Shown here in pieces: positions 31,889 through 43,261 of a DNA stretch of 61,376 bases. The position numbers and the translations under genes are program-made. The notes beneath the pieces are model-generated. The model was not told the DNA's origin, did not search any database, and was given only the letters and a program-made list of their open reading frames with translations. Each line of letters begins with the position of its first letter. Positions within the stretch are counted from its first letter, which is position 1. The DNA comes from Bacillus salacetis. GTDB lineage: Bacteria > Bacillota > Bacilli > Bacillales > Bacillaceae_B. The stretch spans positions 1 through 61,376 of the forward strand of contig NZ_QXIR01000028.1 in assembly GCF_003581585.1 (NCBI RefSeq). The letters are read 5' to 3'.

Positions 31889-34800
31889 TTACTCTACTGT
31901 GACTGCCTCTTCTGCTTCTTGATCCATCAAAGGTTCTGCTTTGCGGTAGCGCTGCATTCCTGTTCCGGCTGGAACAAGTTTACCGATGATGACATTTTCT
32001 TTCAAGCCGAGAAGCTCGTCACGCTTGCCTTTGATCGCTGCATCTGTAAGGACACGAGTTGTCTCCTGGAAGGATGCCGCAGACAAGAATGAGTCAGTTT
32101 CTAGAGATGCTTTCGTGATACCAAGCAACACCGGACGGCCTGTAGCTGGTACAGAGCCTTCAAGGATCGCTTTTTCATTGGCATCCGTAAACTGGTGGAT
32201 ATCAAGCAATGTACCAGGCAGAACATCGGTTTCACCTGCATCGATTACTCTTACTTTTCTCAGCATTTGACGAACCATTACCTCTACGTGCTTATCGCCG
32301 ATTTCAACACCCTGCATACGGTAAACTTTTTGAACTTCACGAAGCAAGTATTCCTGAACCGCGTTTACGTCGCGGACTTTCAATAGTTCTTTTGGATCGA
32401 TGGAACCTTCAGTAAGCTCCTGGCCTCTATCCACACGGTCATTGACACCGAACTTCAAGCGGGCGGTATATGGAGCTGTGTACGTCCTGGTTTCAACATC
32501 GCCTTGAACCGTAATTTCATATTGACGATCCTTGCCTTCTGAAATGGACGTGATAACACCCTCGATTTCAGAAATGACAGCCTGACCTTTCGGATGACGA
32601 GCCTCGAAGATCTCCTGGATACGCGGAAGACCCTGAGTGATATCGTCTCCTGCCACCCCTCCTGTATGGAAGGTACGCATGGTAAGCTGTGTACCCGGCT
32701 CACCGATTGATTGGGCAGCGATGATACCGACTGCTTCGCCGACTTCTACCTTTTGGCCGGTAGCAAGGTTTGTTCCGTAACACTTCTCACACACACCATG
32801 GCGTGTATTACATGTAAATGCGGAACGGATATAGACTGTTTCGATACCAGAATCAACGATTATCTTAGCAAGATCTTCGGTAATCAATTGATTTTCTTCA
32901 ACAATGACTTCTTTTGTTTCCGGATGCTTGACTGCCCTGCGGGAATAGCGTCCGATAAGGCGTTCTTCAAGCGGTTCGATGATTTCCGTACCATCCTTGA
33001 TGGATGCAACATGAAGGCCGCGGTCTGTTCCGCAATCTTCCACACGGACTATGACATCCTGTGCTACATCGACAAGACGGCGTGTCAGGTAACCTGAATC
33101 GGCAGTCTTAAGGGCCGTATCGGCAAGACCTTTACGTGCACCGTGAGTGGAAATGAAGTACTCAAGTACTGTCAGCCCTTCACGGAAACTTGATTTGATA
33201 GGAAGCTCGATGATACGACCAGCCGGGTTGGCCATTAGTCCGCGCATACCTGCAAGCTGAGTGAAGTTGGATGCGTTACCACGCGCACCGGAATCACTCA
33301 TCATGAAGATAGGGTTGCTTCTGTCGAGCGTAGCCATCAATTTGCCTTGGATTGTATCCTTGGCAGCACTCCAGATCGAGATAACTCTGTCATAACGCTC
33401 ATCTTCAGTAATCAATCCGCGCTTGAACTGTTTCAGCACATTATCGACTTTGGACTGCGCTTCTTTCAGAATTTCCTCTTTCTCGCCAAGTACGACGATA
33501 TCTGCGATACCGACCGTTATACCGGCTTTGGTGGAGTATTTGAATCCAAGGTCCTTCATGCGGTCGAGCATACGGGAAGTTTCTGTGATCGCAAAGCGTT
33601 TGAAGACTTCCGCGATTACATTTCCAAGGAATCCTTTTTTGAACGGATTGATTAACTCTCTATTTTTGAACTCTTCTTTAATGTCAGTTGTCGGGTCAAC
33701 GAAATAGTTCTCAGGTGTCACTGTTTCCAGGTTGCTCTGAGTCGGCTCGTTGATGTAAGGGAAACTGTCTGGAAGAATTTCATTAAAGACAATCTTTCCG
33801 ACTGTTGTCAGTAATAGTTGTTTATTCTGCTTTTCAGTGAACGTCTTATTATTAACTGAGCTCGCTGCAATCGCAATACGGCTGTGCAGGTGCACATATC
33901 CGTTCTGGTATGCAAGCAGCGCTTCGTTTGCATCTGTGAACGTGCTTCCTTCCCCTTTTGCACCCTCGCGTTCCATCGTCAGGTAGTAGTTACCAAGAAC
34001 CATATCCTGGGACGGAGTTACAACCGGCTTACCATCTTTCGGGTTCAGGATGTTCTGTGCTGCAAGCATGAGCATTCTGGCTTCAGCTTGTGCTTCACTT
34101 GACAACGGTACGTGGACAGCCATCTGGTCGCCATCGAAGTCAGCGTTATATGCAGTACATACGAGCGGGTGAAGGCGGATTGCCCTTCCCTCTACCAGTG
34201 TCGGTTCGAAAGCCTGGATTCCCAAACGGTGAAGAGTCGGGGCACGGTTAAGTAATACAGGGTGCTCTTTGATTACTTCTTCAAGCACATCCCATACTTC
34301 AGGCTGGATTCTTTCAATTTTACGTTTCGCACTCTTGATGTTATGCGCTATGCCTTTTTCAACCAGTTCCTTCATAACGAACGGCTTGAACAGCTCAAGT
34401 GCCATTTCTTTAGGAAGGCCGCATTGGTACATTTTCAAGTTAGGACCAACGACGATTACTGAACGGCCGGAATAGTCAACACGCTTACCAAGAAGGTTCT
34501 GACGGAAACGTCCCTGTTTCCCTTTAAGCATGTGGGAAAGAGATTTCAACGGTCTGTTACCAGGACCGGTTACCGGACGTCCGCGGCGGCCGTTATCGAT
34601 CAATGCATCAACAGCTTCCTGGAGCATACGCTTCTCGTTTTGTACGATAATGCTTGGTGCACCAAGATCCAATAAACGCTTCAAGCGGTTATTACGGTTG
34701 ATAACACGGCGATAAAGGTCATTCAGATCAGAAGTTGCAAAACGCCCGCCATCAAGCTGGACCATCGGGCGCAGCTCAGGAGGGATGACAGGAAGTACAT

Positions 34801-35485
34801 CAAGGATCATCCAGTCAGGATTGTTTCCTGAATTACGGAATGATTCAACCACTTCAAGTCTTTTGATTGCACGGGTGCGGCGCTGGCCTTGGGCAGTCTT
34901 CAGCTCTTCCTTCAAGAAATCGGCTTCTTTATCCAGGTCGATGTCCTGAAGGATCTTCTTGATCGCTTCAGCACCCATTGCAGCCTGGAATTTAACACCA
35001 TATTTTTCACGGTATGCACGATATTCTTTTTCAGAGAGTAGCTGTTTCTTCTCAAGGGCAGTATCGCCCGGTTCTGTCACTACATAGGAAGCGAAGTAGA
35101 TGACTTCTTCCAGAGCACGAGGGGACATGTCTAAGACAAGTCCCATACGGCTTGGGATTCCTTTGAAGTACCAGATATGAGATACAGGTGCTGCAAGCTC
35201 GATATGCCCCATTCTTTCACGGCGTACCTTCGCTTTTGTCACCTCAACTCCGCATCGGTCACAGACGACACCCTTATAGCGGACGCGCTTGTATTTACCG
35301 CAGTGGCATTCCCAGTCCTTAGTAGGGCCGAAGATGCGCTCGCAGAACAAGCCGTCCTTTTCGGGTTTAAGCGTACGATAATTGATTGTTTCAGGCTTCT
35401 TGACTTCACCGAACGACCAAGAACGAATCTTGTCTGGTGATGCAAGGCCAATTTTCATATATTCAAAGTTATTTACATCTAGCAA
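31889..35485 (-). CDS. rpoC: DNA-directed RNA polymerase subunit beta'
   Basis: Beta' forms the catalytic half of RNA polymerase with beta. The 1198-residue protein has the N-terminal zinc ribbon (CHCG...CDRCG, about 60-78), the catalytic magnesium motif NADFDGDQM near residue 450, the trigger-loop region and the second zinc site with [13 protein letters not shown]. The length matches B. subtilis (1199). It follows rpoB by 56 bp. Confidence 0.98.
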   Translation of the reverse strand: MLDVNNFEYMKIGLASPDKIRSWSFGEVKKPETINYRTLKPEKDGLFCERIFGPTKDWECHCGKYKRVRYKGVVCDRCGVEVTKAKVRRERMGHIELAAPVSHIWYFKGIPSRMGLVLDMSPRALEEVIYFASYVVTEPGDTALEKKQLLSEKEYRAYREKYGVKFQAAMGAEAIKKILQDIDLDKEADFLKEELKTAQGQRRTRAIKRLEVVESFRNSGNNPDWMILDVLPVIPPELRPMVQLDGGRFATSDLNDLYRRVINRNNRLKRLLDLGAPSIIVQNEKRMLQEAVDALIDNGRRGRPVTGPGNRPLKSLSHMLKGKQGRFRQNLLGKRVDYSGRSVIVVGPNLKMYQCGLPKEMALELFKPFVMKELVEKGIAHNIKSAKRKIERIQPEVWDVLEEVIKEHPVLLNRAPTLHRLGIQAFEPTLVEGRAIRLHPLVCTAYNADFDGDQMAVHVPLSSEAQAEARMLMLAAQNILNPKDGKPVVTPSQDMVLGNYYLTMEREGAKGEGSTFTDANEALLAYQNGYVHLHSRIAIAASSVNNKTFTEKQNKQLLLTTVGKIVFNEILPDSFPYINEPTQSNLETVTPENYFVDPTTDIKEEFKNRELINPFKKGFLGNVIAEVFKRFAITETSRMLDRMKDLGFKYSTKAGITVGIADIVVLGEKEEILKEAQSKVDNVLKQFKRGLITEDERYDRVISIWSAAKDTIQGKLMATLDRSNPIFMMSDSGARGNASNFTQLAGMRGLMANPAGRIIELPIKSSFREGLTVLEYFISTHGARKGLADTALKTADSGYLTRRLVDVAQDVIVRVEDCGTDRGLHVASIKDGTEIIEPLEERLIGRYSRRAVKHPETKEVIVEENQLITEDLAKIIVDSGIETVYIRSAFTCNTRHGVCEKCYGTNLATGQKVEVGEAVGIIAAQSIGEPGTQLTMRTFHTGGVAGDDITQGLPRIQEIFEARHPKGQAVISEIEGVITSISEGKDRQYEITVQGDVETRTYTAPYTARLKFGVNDRVDRGQELTEGSIDPKELLKVRDVNAVQEYLLREVQKVYRMQGVEIGDKHVEVMVRQMLRKVRVIDAGETDVLPGTLLDIHQFTDANEKAILEGSVPATGRPVLLGITKASLETDSFLSAASFQETTRVLTDAAIKGKRDELLGLKENVIIGKLVPAGTGMQRYRKAEPLMDQEAEEAVTVE

Positions 35486-35541
35486 GGGGCCTACCTCCCT
35501 TTTAATCTACAGGTTCTAACCCTAATTGCTCCAGAATCCGA

Positions 35542-38500
35542 TTACTCTTTCGACCCAACTGTTTCGGATTCCTGTTCATCCTTGTCTGCGATATTTAAAG
35601 TATCTGCCTGCTGTGATTCCTCTTCATCTTCCAAGTCACGCATTTCGATTTCCTCATCGTTGCTTGAAAGGATCTTAACGTCCATACCCAAGCTTTGAAG
35701 TTCTTTAATCAATACTTTGAATGACTCAGGAACTCCAGGTTCAGGTACATTTTCACCTTTGACAATGGCTTCATAAGTTTTCACACGGCCGACAACATCA
35801 TCAGATTTAACTGTAAGGATTTCTTGCAGTGTATAAGCAGCACCGTATGCTTCAAGTGCCCATACCTCCATCTCACCGAAACGCTGTCCGCCGAATTGAG
35901 CTTTACCGCCCAATGGCTGCTGTGTAACAAGTGAGTAAGGTCCAGTTGAACGGGCGTGAAGCTTATCGTCAACCATGTGAGCCAATTTGATCATATACAT
36001 GATACCAACTGATACACGGTTATCGAATGGTTCACCAGTACGCCCATCATATAGGACAGTCTTGGCATCCCTCGCCATTCCTGCCTCTTCGATTGTAGCC
36101 CAGACATCTTCTTCACGCGCTCCATCAAATACAGGAGATGCTACGTGGATCCCAAGATATCTAGCAGCCATACCAAGGTGAAGCTCAAGCACCTGCCCGA
36201 TGTTCATACGGGAAGGAACCCCAAGTGGATTCAACATGATATCGATCGGTGTTCCGTCTGGAAGGAACGGCATATCTTCTTCTGGAAGGATACGTGAGAT
36301 AACACCCTTGTTACCATGTCGTCCGGCCATCTTATCTCCTTCAGAAATCTTACGTTTCTGAACGATATATGCACGAACCAGCTGGTTCACACCTGGAGGA
36401 AGTTCATCTCCGTCTTCACGGTTGAAGACTTTGACATCCAGGACGATCCCGCCGCCGCCATGCGGTACGCGAAGAGAAGTATCACGGACTTCACGTGCCT
36501 TCTCACCAAAGATGGCATGCAATAGTCTTTCTTCTGCTGTAAGCTCTGTTACACCCTTAGGCGTTACTTTACCTACTAGAAGGTCGCCGTCTTTGACTTC
36601 TGCACCGATGCGGATGATACCACGTTCATCGAGATTGCGAAGAGCATCTTCACCGACATTCGGGATATCACGCGTGATTTCTTCCGGTCCAAGTTTTGTA
36701 TCCCTGGACTCAGATTCGTATTCTTCAATATGGATGGAAGTATAAACATCGTCTTTGACCAGGCGTTCACTCATGATGATAGCATCTTCATAGTTGTAGC
36801 CGTCCCATGTCATGAAACCGACCATGACATTTCGTCCAAGGGCAAGTTCACCTTTTTCCATTGAAGGACCGTCTGCAAGGATTTCACCCTTTGTTACGCG
36901 GTCGCCTTCACTTACGATCGGGCGCTGGTTGTAACAAGTTCCCTGATTGGAACGGATGAATTTCTGCATTCTATATTTATCAAGATCGCCTTTTACTTCC
37001 TGGCCATCAATTTCTTTAATCTGGCGTACCCAAACCTGTTTCGCTTCTACACGTTCCACAATACCTTCATGCTTGCAAATGACCGCAGCACCAGAGTCCT
37101 TTGCGGACACGTGCTCCATCCCCGTACCTACGATAGGAGATTCCGGGTTCATAAGCGGCACTGCTTGACGCTGCATGTTCGCTCCCATAAGGGCACGGTT
37201 CGAGTCATCGTTCTCAAGGAACGGTATACATGCTGTCGCTGCAGAAACAACCTGTTTCGGTGATACATCCATGTAATCGATGCGCTCACGTTTAACAACT
37301 GTGTTCTCACCGCGGAAACGTGCGATGACTTCCTCATCAAGGAATGATCCGTCATCACTTAAACGGGCATTCGCCTGTGCAACTACATAATTATCTTCTT
37401 CGTCCGCAGTCAGGTAATCCATGCGGTTCGTTACCTTCCCTGTGTCAGGGTCGACACGGCGGTAAGGCGTTTCAATGAAACCGAAACGATTCACTTTTGC
37501 GAATGAAGATAAGGAGTTGATCAATCCGATGTTCGGACCCTCCGGCGTTTCAATCGGACACATACGCCCATAGTGGGAGTAGTGGACGTCACGAACTTCG
37601 AATCCTGCACGTTCACGAGTCAGACCACCAGGTCCCAATGCTGAAAGTCTTCTCTTATGAGTCAACTCGGCAAGCGGATTGGTTTGGTCCATGAACTGGG
37701 AAAGCTGTGAACTTCCGAAGAACTCTTTGATGGAAGCGATAACAGGGCGGATATTGATTAATTGCTGCGGAGTGATTGTGTTGGCATCCTGAATGGACAT
37801 TCTCTCACGCACTACACGCTCCATACGGGATAGACCGATCCTGAATTGGTTCTGCAGCAATTCACCAACAGAACGAAGGCGCCTGTTACCCAAGTGGTCA
37901 ATATCATCCGTATCTCCTACTCCATGAAGCAAGTTAAAGAAGTAACTGATGGAAGAAATGATATCAGCAGGTGTAATGTTTTTGATTTCCTCTTCAACAA
38001 ACGCATTACTGATAACGTTGATTTCTTTTTCTCCCTCTTCATTTGGAGAGTAAATTTTAATAGATTGAAGAACTACATCTTCTTCCAAAACTCCGCCAGA
38101 TTGCTGGTAGGTCCTGAAACCGATCCCGTTCTCCAAGTATGGAATGATTTTGTCAAGAGCACGGCGGTCAAGCACAGTACCCTTTTCAGCTACAATCTCA
38201 CCTGTTTCCGGATCGGCCAGCGTTTCTGCCAGAGTCTGTCCGAAAAGACGGTTTTTGATATGAAGCTTTTTGTTCATTTTGTAGCGTCCTACATTGGCAA
38301 GGTCATATCTTTTAGGATCAAAGAAACGTGAAACTAATAGACTCTTGGCATTTTCAACTGTAGGCGGCTCACCCGGACGGAGTCGCTCATAGATTTCAAG
38401 AAGCGCTTTCTCGATACCTTCCGTGTTGTCCTTCTCGAGTGTATTCCTGATATACTCATTATCACCAACAAGATCGATGATTTCTTGATCAGAACCAAAC

Positions 38501-39108
38501 CCAAGTGCACGCAAAAGAACCGTTACCGGTAATTTACGTGTGCGGTCGATCCGCACATGCACTACATCTTTCGCATCTGTCTCATATTCCAGCCACGCAC
38601 CGCGGTTTGGAATAACGGTGGCAGTGAAGCCCTTCTTGCCGTTTTTGTCCATTTTACCGCTGAAGTACACACTTGGAGAACGAACAAGCTGTGATACAAT
38701 AACGCGTTCCGCACCATTGATCACGAACGTCCCCGTGTCTGTCATCAATGGGAAATCTCCCATGAATACATCCTGGTCCTTGACTTCGCCGGTTTCCTTG
38801 TTTAACAAACGGACCTTTACCCTTAACGGCGCAGAATATGTTACATCGCGCTCTTTTGATTCTTCCACCGAGTACTTTGGCTCTCCAAGGCTGTAATCAA
38901 TAAATTCCAAGGAAAGATTACCAGTGAAGTCCTCAATCGGAGAAATGTCGCGAAACATCTCTCTTAATCCCTCATCAAGAAACCATTGATAGGAGGATGT
39001 TTGAATTTCGATTAAATTTGGTAAATCTAATACTTCACTGATACGCGCAAAACTTCTGCGTTGGCGGTGTCGTCCATACTGAACTAGTTGACCTGTCAAC
39101 TGATTCAC
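35542..39108 (-). CDS. rpoB: DNA-directed RNA polymerase subunit beta
   Basis: Beta contains the rifampicin pocket and half of the active cleft. The 1188-residue protein has a rifampicin region of [18 protein letters not shown] followed by [13 protein letters not shown], apparently wild type. The last 40 or so residues are acidic ([10 protein letters not shown]), as is usual for Bacillus. It has a leader of about 120-200 nt with an attenuator-like hairpin. Confidence 0.98.
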   Translation of the reverse strand: MNQLTGQLVQYGRHRQRRSFARISEVLDLPNLIEIQTSSYQWFLDEGLREMFRDISPIEDFTGNLSLEFIDYSLGEPKYSVEESKERDVTYSAPLRVKVRLLNKETGEVKDQDVFMGDFPLMTDTGTFVINGAERVIVSQLVRSPSVYFSGKMDKNGKKGFTATVIPNRGAWLEYETDAKDVVHVRIDRTRKLPVTVLLRALGFGSDQEIIDLVGDNEYIRNTLEKDNTEGIEKALLEIYERLRPGEPPTVENAKSLLVSRFFDPKRYDLANVGRYKMNKKLHIKNRLFGQTLAETLADPETGEIVAEKGTVLDRRALDKIIPYLENGIGFRTYQQSGGVLEEDVVLQSIKIYSPNEEGEKEINVISNAFVEEEIKNITPADIISSISYFFNLLHGVGDTDDIDHLGNRRLRSVGELLQNQFRIGLSRMERVVRERMSIQDANTITPQQLINIRPVIASIKEFFGSSQLSQFMDQTNPLAELTHKRRLSALGPGGLTRERAGFEVRDVHYSHYGRMCPIETPEGPNIGLINSLSSFAKVNRFGFIETPYRRVDPDTGKVTNRMDYLTADEEDNYVVAQANARLSDDGSFLDEEVIARFRGENTVVKRERIDYMDVSPKQVVSAATACIPFLENDDSNRALMGANMQRQAVPLMNPESPIVGTGMEHVSAKDSGAAVICKHEGIVERVEAKQVWVRQIKEIDGQEVKGDLDKYRMQKFIRSNQGTCYNQRPIVSEGDRVTKGEILADGPSMEKGELALGRNVMVGFMTWDGYNYEDAIIMSERLVKDDVYTSIHIEEYESESRDTKLGPEEITRDIPNVGEDALRNLDERGIIRIGAEVKDGDLLVGKVTPKGVTELTAEERLLHAIFGEKAREVRDTSLRVPHGGGGIVLDVKVFNREDGDELPPGVNQLVRAYIVQKRKISEGDKMAGRHGNKGVISRILPEEDMPFLPDGTPIDIMLNPLGVPSRMNIGQVLELHLGMAARYLGIHVASPVFDGAREEDVWATIEEAGMARDAKTVLYDGRTGEPFDNRVSVGIMYMIKLAHMVDDKLHARSTGPYSLVTQQPLGGKAQFGGQRFGEMEVWALEAYGAAYTLQEILTVKSDDVVGRVKTYEAIVKGENVPEPGVPESFKVLIKELQSLGMDVKILSSNDEEIEMRDLEDEEESQQADTLNIADKDEQESETVGSKE

Positions 39109-39179
39109 CCCTCAAATCAAACGTTTTGGTTGCCTCTATTGGTCTTATAGCAGCACAACCACTCTACCATAAGACAAAA

Positions 39180-39206
39180 AGAAAAAGGGTTTTACTCCAT
39201 AAAACC
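39180..39206 (-). terminator. Possible attenuator in the rpoB leader
   Basis: GGTTTTA (39188-39194) and TAAAACC (39200-39206) form a stem followed on the minus strand by CTTTTTTC. It lies about 75 nt before rpoB and downstream of the best promoter candidate, so it would act as an attenuator rather than end the methyltransferase transcript. Confidence 0.6.
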
Positions 39207-39230
39207 TCATTTTCCACATAACGAGCTATT

Positions 39231-39258
39231 ATTTTATAATCTTTTCCAATTATCCCAA
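39231..39258 (-). promoter_or_regulatory. Candidate rpoBC promoter
   Basis: TTGGGA (39253-39258) and TAAAAT (39231-39236) are 16 bp apart. This is the best sigma-A-like pair in the 230-bp gap upstream of rpoB. A TTGACG at 39333-39338 has TATTAT only at 20 bp, which is too far. Confidence 0.35.
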
Positions 39259-39338
39259 ACTTTATACATATGGACATAATACCGGAAAATAATATTTTTG
39301 CATTTTATAATACTAACATAGCCCATATATTACGTCAA

Positions 39339-39944
39339 TTAATTTTCTTTTACGGATTTTAAAATCTGATAGCCTTTTTTCTTGGCTGCCACTTCTGCAT
39401 TTCCGTAAACATCGGCCATTTTTTTCTGAGCTGAGGATGCACCTTGTTTCTTCTGGATGACAACCCACAACTCGCCTCCAACAGCCAGATGATTATAACT
39501 GTCTTCCAGGATTTCATGGACAACCTCTTTCCCTGCCCTTATTGGCGGGTTTGTCAGGACGGCCGAGAATCCCATTTCATTTACATTCGTAAGGCAGCTG
39601 CTTTCATAGATTGAAACATTCGATAATTTATGGACATCCGCATTTTCTTTTGCAAGTCCCAGCGCCCTTTCATTGACATCGACCATATGGATTGTCCGTT
39701 CCGGAAATGCTTTCGCCATCGCAAGTCCGACAGGTCCATAGCCGCAGCCGACATCAAGCAGCGGCCCTTCAATTTCATTTTCCGCAAAAGAATCGATAAG
39801 GAGCCGGGATCCAAAGTCGATTTCATTCTTCGAAAAGACACCTTGGTCCGTTTTTAAGCGAAATTTAAAATCTCTTAATACTGCTTCTATTTTCTGAGGG
39901 TCACTTTCCACCTCAGGTGTACGGGAATAATAATGATTCGTCAT
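39339..39944 (-). CDS. ybxB: Class I SAM-dependent methyltransferase, RsmC/RsmD-like (YbxB)
   Basis: Predicted to transfer a methyl group to a purine base in RNA, by analogy with RsmC (G1207 of 16S rRNA). SAM-binding motif VGCGYGPVGLAM lies near residues 66-78, and the base-flipping NPPIRAG motif near 130. It has 201 residues from ATG 39942-39944, which follows GGGAGG by six bases; a TTG directly before it is less likely. It lies between rplL and rpoB as in B. subtilis. The exact substrate is not shown by the sequence. Confidence 0.9.
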   Translation of the reverse strand: MTNHYYSRTPEVESDPQKIEAVLRDFKFRLKTDQGVFSKNEIDFGSRLLIDSFAENEIEGPLLDVGCGYGPVGLAMAKAFPERTIHMVDVNERALGLAKENADVHKLSNVSIYESSCLTNVNEMGFSAVLTNPPIRAGKEVVHEILEDSYNHLAVGGELWVVIQKKQGASSAQKKMADVYGNAEVAAKKKGYQILKSVKEN

Positions 39945-40024
39945 CAAAAGCCTCCCATCCGGAGTGTTCAGCGAAACGCTGCAGCCAACCTGATTTATAT
40001 GCGGGATTTTCTACCGACTAACAG

Positions 40025-40057
40025 AACAAAAAAGCCCGCTATAATAAGCGAGCTTTT
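40025..40057 (-). terminator. Terminator of the rplJ-rplL operon
   Basis: AAAAGCCCGCT (40030-40040) pairs with AGCGAGCTTTT (40047-40057) apart from one mismatch. On the minus strand a T-run follows. It lies 15 bp after the rplL stop. Confidence 0.9.
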
Positions 40058-40071
40058 AAATCTGTCGTGAA

Positions 40072-40434
40072 TTACTTAACTTCTACGCCAGCTCCAACTT
40101 CTTCAAGTTTAGCTTTAAGCTCTTCAGCTTCTTCTTTAGAAACGCCTTCTTTAAGAGCTTTTGGAGTGTTATCAACAAGTTCTTTCGCTTCTTTAAGACC
40201 AAGGCCTGTGATTTCACGAACAACTTTGATAACTTTGATTTTTTGAGAACCAGCGCTCTCAAGAACAACGTCGAATTCAGTTTTTTCTGCAGCAGCGTCT
40301 CCGCCACCAGCAGCGCCCATTGCTACAGGAGCAGCAGCTGTTACACCAAATTCTTCTTCAATAGCTTTTACAAGATCGTTCAATTCAAGAACAGACATTT
40401 CTTTAATAGCGTCGATAATTTGCTCTTTACTCAT
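40072..40434 (-). CDS. rplL: 50S ribosomal protein L7/L12
   Basis: L7/L12 forms the mobile stalk that recruits translational GTPases, in several copies per ribosome bound to L10. The 120 residues show an N-terminal dimer domain, an Ala/Gly hinge ([18 protein letters not shown]) and the C-terminal domain [20 protein letters not shown]. It lies 63 bp after rplJ with an 18-nt palindrome between. Confidence 0.98.
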   Translation of the reverse strand: MSKEQIIDAIKEMSVLELNDLVKAIEEEFGVTAAAPVAMGAAGGGDAAAEKTEFDVVLESAGSQKIKVIKVVREITGLGLKEAKELVDNTPKALKEGVSKEEAEELKAKLEEVGAGVEVK

Positions 40435-40477
40435 TTTATATTTCCTCCTATATTGTATGGATTAGTTTTGGATTTGT

Positions 40478-40495
40478 CTGCAAGTTAACTTGCAG
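40478..40495 (-). other. Perfect palindrome between rplJ and rplL
   Basis: CTGCAAGTTAACTTGCAG is an 18-base perfect palindrome two bases after the rplJ stop. It may stabilise the upstream mRNA or tune the L12 excess over L10. No T-run, so not a terminator. Confidence 0.55.
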
Positions 40496-40497
40496 GA

Positions 40498-40998
40498 TTA
40501 AGCGCCTTGCTCTTCTTTTTGGTCCGCAACTGCCTTTGTAGCCAACGCGAAGTTGCGCATTGGTGCTTGAAGCACGCTGAGAAGCATGGAAAGAAGACCT
40601 TCGCGAGATGGAAGTTCAGCGATTGCCTTAACTTCTTCAACAGAAGTTACCGTACCTTCGATGATACCCGCTTTGATTTCAAGAGCTTCATGGTCTTTGG
40701 CAAAGTTATTAAGAATCTTTGCTGGAGCCACAACCTCTTCTGTACTGAACGCAATCGCGTTCGGTCCAGTCAACACTTCATTTAATCCTTCGAAACCAGC
40801 TGCTTCAGCCGCACGACGTGTCATTGTATTTTTGTATACTTTGAAGTCGATGCCAGCTTCACGAAGTTGTTTACGAAGTTCAGTAACCTCAGATACATCA
40901 AGACCGCGGTAATCCACGATGATAGTAGATACACTGTTCTTCATCTTGTCTGAGATTTCGTCAACGATTTGTTTCTTTTGATCAAGAATGCTGCTCAT
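40498..40998 (-). CDS. rplJ: 50S ribosomal protein L10
   Basis: L10 anchors the L7/L12 stalk and represses its own mRNA. The 166-residue form begins [15 protein letters not shown]. There are two adjacent ATG codons; the second (40996-40998) is seven bases after GGAGG and gives the family length, while the first is too close. The L12-binding C-terminal helix and the QKEEQGA end are present. An L10 leader with attenuator precedes it. Confidence 0.97.
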   Translation of the reverse strand: MSSILDQKKQIVDEISDKMKNSVSTIIVDYRGLDVSEVTELRKQLREAGIDFKVYKNTMTRRAAEAAGFEGLNEVLTGPNAIAFSTEEVVAPAKILNNFAKDHEALEIKAGIIEGTVTSVEEVKAIAELPSREGLLSMLLSVLQAPMRNFALATKAVADQKEEQGA

Positions 40999-41039
40999 CA
41001 TTACACCTCCTGTAGATTTCTGATGAACATTCATACCGG

Positions 41040-41195
41040 CCTATCACAATAAAAATGCCTCCATATCGTTGATAGACATGAAGGCATTGCATACGAATTC
41101 CTGAGAATCGTCATATCGCAATTACCTCGGCAGGAAATTAAGCTTGGCAGCCCCTGCTGTCTACGGTACAAATGTTATATATTTTTTAACAACAG
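41040..41195 (-). ncRNA. L10 leader with transcription attenuator
   Basis: The minus strand carries ACCGTAGACAGCAGG (41154-41168 region) and CCTGCCGAGG (about 41125-41134), the conserved core of the Firmicute L10 leader, which L10 or the L10-L12 complex binds. Downstream, AATGCCTTCAT (41078-41088) pairs with ATGGAGGCATT (41054-41064) and is followed by TTTTT, an intrinsic attenuator about 50 nt before rplJ. Confidence 0.88.
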
Positions 41196-41200
41196 AATGA

Positions 41201-41229
41201 AGTATATAACATACATTCTGTTAAGTCAA
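41201..41229 (-). promoter_or_regulatory. Sigma-A promoter of rplJ-rplL
   Basis: -35 TTGACT (41224-41229) and -10 TATACT (41201-41206), spacer 17 bp. AACAGAATG (41191-41199) and CATTCTGTT (41214-41222) form an inverted repeat that spans the -10 and half of the spacer. Confidence 0.82.
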
Positions 41230-41242
41230 CATCAAAATTAAA

Positions 41243-41941
41243 TTATTTTACAGTGAATGTTGAAGGATCTACTTTTACTCCAGGACCCATTGTTGAAGTA
41301 ACAGCTACGTTCTTCACGTAAGTTCCTTTGGCAGCAGCCGGTTTCGCTTTAAGCATTGTATCGTACATTGTAGTGAAGTTCTCAACAAGCTTGTCAGTAT
41401 CGAATGATACTTTACCGATTGGAACATGTACGTTACCAGCTTTATCAGCACGGTATTCAACTTTACCAGCTTTGATTTCGTTAACCGCTTTTTCTACATC
41501 GAATGTTACTGTTCCTGTTTTAGGGTTTGGCATTAGACCTTTTGGTCCAAGCACACGTCCAAGTTTACCAACTTCACCCATCATGTCAGGTGTAGCAACG
41601 ATTACATCGAAATCAAACCAGCCTTGGTTGATTTTCGCGATAAGATCTGCATCGCCAACGAAGTCAGCGCCAGCAGCTTCTGCTTCTTTTGCTTTTTCGC
41701 CTTTTGCGAATACTAGAACTTTTTGAGTTTTACCAGTTCCGTGCGGAAGTACAACAGCTCCGCGGATTTGCTGGTCGTTTTTACGAGTGTCTACTCCAAG
41801 ACGGAAAGCCACTTCTACAGATGCATCAAACTTAGTGAAGTTTGTTTTCTTAACAAGTTCAACCGCTTCTGCTACATTGTAAGCTTGAGAACGGTCTACA
41901 AGTTTTTGAGCTTCAAGATACTTTTTACCTTTTTTAGCCAT
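41243..41941 (-). CDS. rplA: 50S ribosomal protein L1
   Basis: L1 forms the mobile stalk at the E site and represses translation of its own mRNA. The 232-residue form starts [20 protein letters not shown] 41939-41941 follows AAGGAGG, while upstream in-frame codons cross the leader hairpin. It has the two-domain fold, with [15 protein letters not shown] and [13 protein letters not shown]. It follows rplK by 120 bp. Confidence 0.97.
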   Translation of the reverse strand: MAKKGKKYLEAQKLVDRSQAYNVAEAVELVKKTNFTKFDASVEVAFRLGVDTRKNDQQIRGAVVLPHGTGKTQKVLVFAKGEKAKEAEAAGADFVGDADLIAKINQGWFDFDVIVATPDMMGEVGKLGRVLGPKGLMPNPKTGTVTFDVEKAVNEIKAGKVEYRADKAGNVHVPIGKVSFDTDKLVENFTTMYDTMLKAKPAAAKGTYVKNVAVTSTMGPGVKVDPSTFTVK

Positions 41942-41993
41942 TTTAATTTCCTCCTTGATTGTGGTTTTAGCGGAATAACCTCCCACGAATAAA

Positions 41994-42029
41994 GGTTGCG
42001 AGTGAAACGGAAATTTCATCATCGCAACC
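41994..42029 (-). promoter_or_regulatory. Probable L1-binding mRNA hairpin
   Basis: GGTTGCGA (41994-42001) pairs with TCGCAACC (42022-42029). Inside, TGAAA pairs with TTTCA, and the two helices are separated by an asymmetric loop of one against three bases. L1 binds mRNA and 23S rRNA at two helices joined by an asymmetric loop, so this position between rplK and rplA fits feedback control. Not tested against a model. Confidence 0.55.
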
Positions 42030-42061
42030 TCGTCCAACATGCACATTCAACTAAACAGGGA

Positions 42062-42487
42062 TTAGTCTTCGATGACAATACCCATGCTGCGCGCAGTACC
42101 TTCAACCATTAACATAGCCGCTTCCACGCTTGCAGCGTTCAAGTCAGGCATTTTCGTTTCAGCGATTTCACGTACTTTGTCACGTTTAACCGTTGCAACT
42201 TTGTTACGGTTTGGTTCACCGGAACCAGACTCGATACCAGCTGCTTTCTTAAGTAAAACTGCAGCAGGCGGAGTTTTAGTGATGAATGTAAATGAACGGT
42301 CTTCAAATACCGAAATTTCAACAGGGATAATCAAGCCAGCTTGATCAGCTGTGCGAGCATTAAACTCCTTACAGAATCCCATGATATTAACACCAGCCTG
42401 ACCAAGTGCTGGACCAACCGGCGGCGCTGGATTAGCTTTACCAGCAGGGATTTGCAACTTAACAACTTTAACTACTTTTTTAGCCAC
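42062..42487 (-). CDS. rplK: 50S ribosomal protein L11
   Basis: L11 binds the GTPase-associated centre, is the thiostrepton site partner and is needed for RelA activation. The 141-residue form begins at GTG 42485-42487 ([16 protein letters not shown]), eight bases after AAGGAGGTG. The proline-rich N-terminal [14 protein letters not shown] is intact. Upstream in-frame codons lie in the leader. Confidence 0.97.
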   Translation of the reverse strand: MAKKVVKVVKLQIPAGKANPAPPVGPALGQAGVNIMGFCKEFNARTADQAGLIIPVEISVFEDRSFTFITKTPPAAVLLKKAAGIESGSGEPNRNKVATVKRDKVREIAETKMPDLNAASVEAAMLMVEGTARSMGIVIED

Positions 42488-42620
42488 GAGACACACCTCC
42501 TTAAAGTCCGTGATGTGGTAATAGGGCCGATATTGCCCTCCCACTCATTTAAATAATGTCTTTATAAACATAAAGAACTTAATTTGTAGTACAGCAGTCT
42601 CTCGCGGAAACAGACTGACT
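42488..42620 (-). promoter_or_regulatory. rplK leader with two hairpins
   Basis: The roughly 130-nt leader contains CAGTCT/AGACTG (42595-42600, 42612-42617) near its 5' end and GGGC/GCCC (42524-42527, 42535-42538) near the start codon. I do not recognise a named leader family. Confidence 0.4.
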
Positions 42621-42626
42621 TATGAA

Positions 42627-42655
42627 ATATTAACACTTTCCAAATGGAATTTCAA
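42627..42655 (-). promoter_or_regulatory. Sigma-A promoter of rplK-rplA
   Basis: -35 TTGAAA (42650-42655) and -10 TAATAT (42627-42632), spacer 17 bp, just upstream of the nusG stop codon's far side, in the nusG-rplK gap. Confidence 0.75.
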
Positions 42656-42666
42656 GTTCTTTTGGA

Positions 42667-43200
42667 TTATAATTTATCAATCTGCGTAAACTCCAACTCT
42701 ACCGGAGTTTCGCGGCCGAACATATTCACCAATACTTTCACCTTTGCCTTTGCAGCATCGATTTCTTCGATCTGGCCAGTGAAGTTGGCAAAAGGTCCCT
42801 CTGTCACTGTGATAGTCTCGCCTAGTTCGAAGTTGACGTCGAGTCTCTTTTCAACCATGCCCATCTGCTTAAGCAGTGAGTTCACTTCTTCGGGAAGGAG
42901 CGGTGTAGGTTTGGAACCGGAACCCGTAGATCCCACGAACCCTGTTACTCCCGGAGTATTCCGCACAACATACCAAGAGTCATCCGTCATGACGATTTCA
43001 ACGATCACATATCCAGGGAACACTTTCTTTTTGACAACTTTCTTCTTTCCGTTCTTGATCTCTGTTTCTTCTTCTTCAGGAACTACCACCCGGAAGATCT
43101 TATCTTGCATTCCCATTGATTCCACTCGTTTTTCCAGGTTTGCTTTTACTTTGTTTTCATATCCTGAGTAAGTATGAACAACATACCAGTTCTTCTCCAT
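42667..43200 (-). CDS. nusG: Transcription termination/antitermination factor NusG
   Basis: NusG binds RNA polymerase and controls pausing and termination; in Bacillus it promotes sequence-specific pausing. The 177-residue protein has the NGN domain (MEKNWYVVHTYSGYENKVK onward) and a C-terminal KOW domain (GPFANFTGQIEEID). The nearest AGGAGG lies 22 bases before the ATG, with a small GGAC/GTCC hairpin in the spacer and an in-frame TAA, so no upstream start is possible. Confidence 0.97.
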   Translation of the reverse strand: MEKNWYVVHTYSGYENKVKANLEKRVESMGMQDKIFRVVVPEEEETEIKNGKKKVVKKKVFPGYVIVEIVMTDDSWYVVRNTPGVTGFVGSTGSGSKPTPLLPEEVNSLLKQMGMVEKRLDVNFELGETITVTEGPFANFTGQIEEIDAAKAKVKVLVNMFGRETPVELEFTQIDKL

Positions 43201-43261
43201 TTGTTAGGACTTAATGTCCGTCCCTCCTCTAATAAACATAATCATAATTTTTTGGCCCAAA

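Noticed and set aside
39307..39338. TTGACG with TATTAT as the rpoB promoter
   Set aside because: The spacer is 20 bp, too long for a sigma-A promoter; a different pair with 16 bp was preferred at low confidence.
42667..43171. Long plus-strand frame opposite nusG (175 codons)
   Set aside because: It is a shadow of nusG with Ser/Thr-rich, low-complexity translation. The same applies to long antisense frames opposite gerD, clpC, salA, ecfT, ispD and rpoB.
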